Positions 7,012 to 7,376 of a DNA stretch of 7,376 bases are shown here, in pieces. The stretch lies in assembly GCA_013695295.1 (NCBI GenBank), contig JACDAS010000202.1:1-7376 (forward strand), written 5' to 3'. Both the position numbers and the translations under genes were made by a program. Origin of the DNA: Actinomycetota bacterium. GTDB lineage: Bacteria; Actinomycetota; Thermoleophilia; Gaiellales; Gaiellaceae. Positions within the stretch are counted from its first letter, which is position 1, and each line of letters begins with the position of its first letter. A model generated the notes under the pieces. That model saw only the letters and a program-made list of their open reading frames with translations. It did not search any database and had not been told where the DNA came from.

Positions 7012-7171
7012 GGGCCTGTCCGGAAAGCGGGCCGGGCTCCTGCCGTGCGATAAGCGGCGCGCTGCGGCGTCCTCAGTCGCCCCAATATGTGGTCATATTG
7101 AGGCTCCCTGCGTCCTGACAGCGCTTGCTTCTCGCACGGCATGAGCGGCAGCCCCCTTTCCGGACAGGCCC
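7012..7171. mobile_element. 160-bp MITE-like imperfect inverted repeat between the two paralogues
   Basis: The segment folds on itself about a single centre at 7091.5, with two 78-bp arms and a TGGT loop. Paired blocks from outside in are: 7012-7027 with 7156-7171 (GGGCCTGTCCGGAAAG, 16 of 16); 7037-7055 with 7127-7145 (17 of 19); 7059-7064 with 7119-7124 (6 of 6); and 7079-7089 with 7094-7104 (10 of 11). The perfect ends stop sharply: base 7011 and base 7172 do not pair. Flanking tetramers TTAC (7008-7011) and TTGC (7172-7175) agree at 3 of 4 positions and could be a decayed target duplication. No transposase is encoded. Sharp terminal inverted repeats and lack of coding content suggest a non-autonomous transposable element; the GG..CTGTCC..AAA style is reminiscent of some IS5-type ends, from memory only. 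It begins 8 bp after the stop of the first propeller gene and runs into the start of the second. A large transcriptional hairpin of host origin is the alternative. Confidence 0.65.
7083..7100. repeat. AT-rich 18-bp palindrome at the apex of the inverted repeat
   Basis: CAATATG (7083-7089) and CATATTG (7094-7100) are perfect reverse complements around TGGT. It is an AT-rich island in otherwise very GC-rich sequence and shares its exact centre with the 160-bp inverted repeat, so it is most simply that structure's innermost stem. By itself it also looks like an operator for a dimeric regulator, 40 bp upstream of the second paralogue's ATG. Confidence 0.6.
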
Positions 7172-7376
7172 TTGCGGCCCTGCGGCGCGCGGCCTGCGCG
7201 CTCGCGTCGATCGGAACCGTCGCCCTGCTCAGTAGCGCGAGCGCGGCCGCGGCGGAGTCGCTGAGTGTCGCGCTCGCGCCGATGGCGGCCGCCTCCGCTC
7301 CCCAGGGAGCGGCGTTCACGTTCACCGCGCACCTGACGAGCAGCGAGCCGGTCACCCAGGAGGTCGTCTTCGACCT
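7141..7376 (+). CDS. 5' end of a second secreted propeller-protein paralogue, truncated by the window edge
   Basis: The frame from ATG 7141 is open to the end of the window (78 complete codons and the first two bases of the next). It encodes a signal peptide: an RR pair at residues 15-16, a hydrophobic core at about 17-30 and an SASAAAA-ES cleavage region. Residues 41-79 then align without gaps to residues 32-70 of the upstream protein, with 21 of 39 identical in my hand alignment (shared ALAP, QGA, FTA, TS, TQ and FDL). It is therefore a tandem paralogue and probably continues with the same repeats and UnbV domain. ATG 7141 is the only ATG, GTG or TTG in frame before the signal-peptide core, with an in-frame TGA at 7099-7101. 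No clear ribosome binding site precedes it. The first ten codons lie in the right arm of the 160-bp inverted repeat, so the original start region may have been replaced. Confidence 0.82.
   Translation, partial: MSGSPLSGQALAALRRAACALASIGTVALLSSASAAAAESLSVALAPMAAASAPQGAAFTFTAHLTSSEPVTQEVVFD

Noticed and set aside
7012..7171. Intrinsic terminator of the first propeller gene
   Set aside because: The hairpin is far longer than a usual terminator, has sharp outer ends and no T-run after the stem, and runs into the next coding region. A terminating side effect remains possible.
7008..7355. Minus-strand open frame opposite the start of the second paralogue
   Set aside because: It crosses the whole inverted repeat and opposes a frame with a convincing signal peptide and clear homology to the upstream protein. 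Its own product shows no domain.

Overview
The window is GC-rich (by eye about 70%), tightly packed bacterial chromosomal DNA. Alanine/arginine-rich proteins, GTG starts, GC-dominated third codon positions, a small secreted GMT-motif protein and secreted FG-GAP/UnbV proteins suggest a high-GC actinobacterium, perhaps of the Thermoleophilia (Gaiellales/Solirubrobacterales). That placement is inference; no rRNA or marker gene is present.

Layout. (1) 1-435, plus strand: the 3' part of a small secreted protein, ending 6 bp from the convergent gene that follows. (2) 442-5014, minus strand, in transcription order: a polytopic GT-C-type membrane glycosyltransferase (5014-3455), a GtrB/DPM1-like GT2 glycosyltransferase with two C-terminal membrane helices (3458-2508), a WecD-like GNAT acetyltransferase (2518-1802), a 211-bp gap filled with palindromic repeats, and a WecE/RffA-like sugar aminotransferase (1590-442). 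The first three genes overlap by 4 and 11 bp and are probably translationally coupled. (3) 5015-5075: a short divergent intergenic region. (4) 5076-7004, plus strand: a complete secreted seven-repeat FG-GAP/VCBS protein with a C-terminal ASPIC/UnbV domain (CRTAC1-type). (5) 7012-7171: a 160-bp imperfect inverted repeat resembling a MITE or solo transposon ends. (6) 7141 to the window edge: the 5' end of a second, tandem paralogue of the protein in (4), whose apparent start codon lies inside the inverted repeat.

How the genes may work together. WecE and WecD catalyse consecutive steps in enterobacteria: dTDP-4-keto-6-deoxyglucose to dTDP-Fuc4N, then N-acetylation to dTDP-Fuc4NAc. Here they sit beside a GT2 enzyme of the type that loads a sugar onto polyprenyl phosphate and a GT-C enzyme of the type that uses such lipid-linked sugars outside the membrane. 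I infer a small cassette that makes a 4-acetamido-4,6-dideoxy sugar and decorates a surface glycan or protein with it. The secreted propeller proteins on the other strand may be cell-surface proteins; a link to the cassette is untested.

The least ordinary parts are non-coding: the palindromic repeat cluster abutting the wecD-like stop codon (about 1699-1811), and the 160-bp inverted repeat that fills the space between the two propeller paralogues and apparently supplies the N-terminus of the second.
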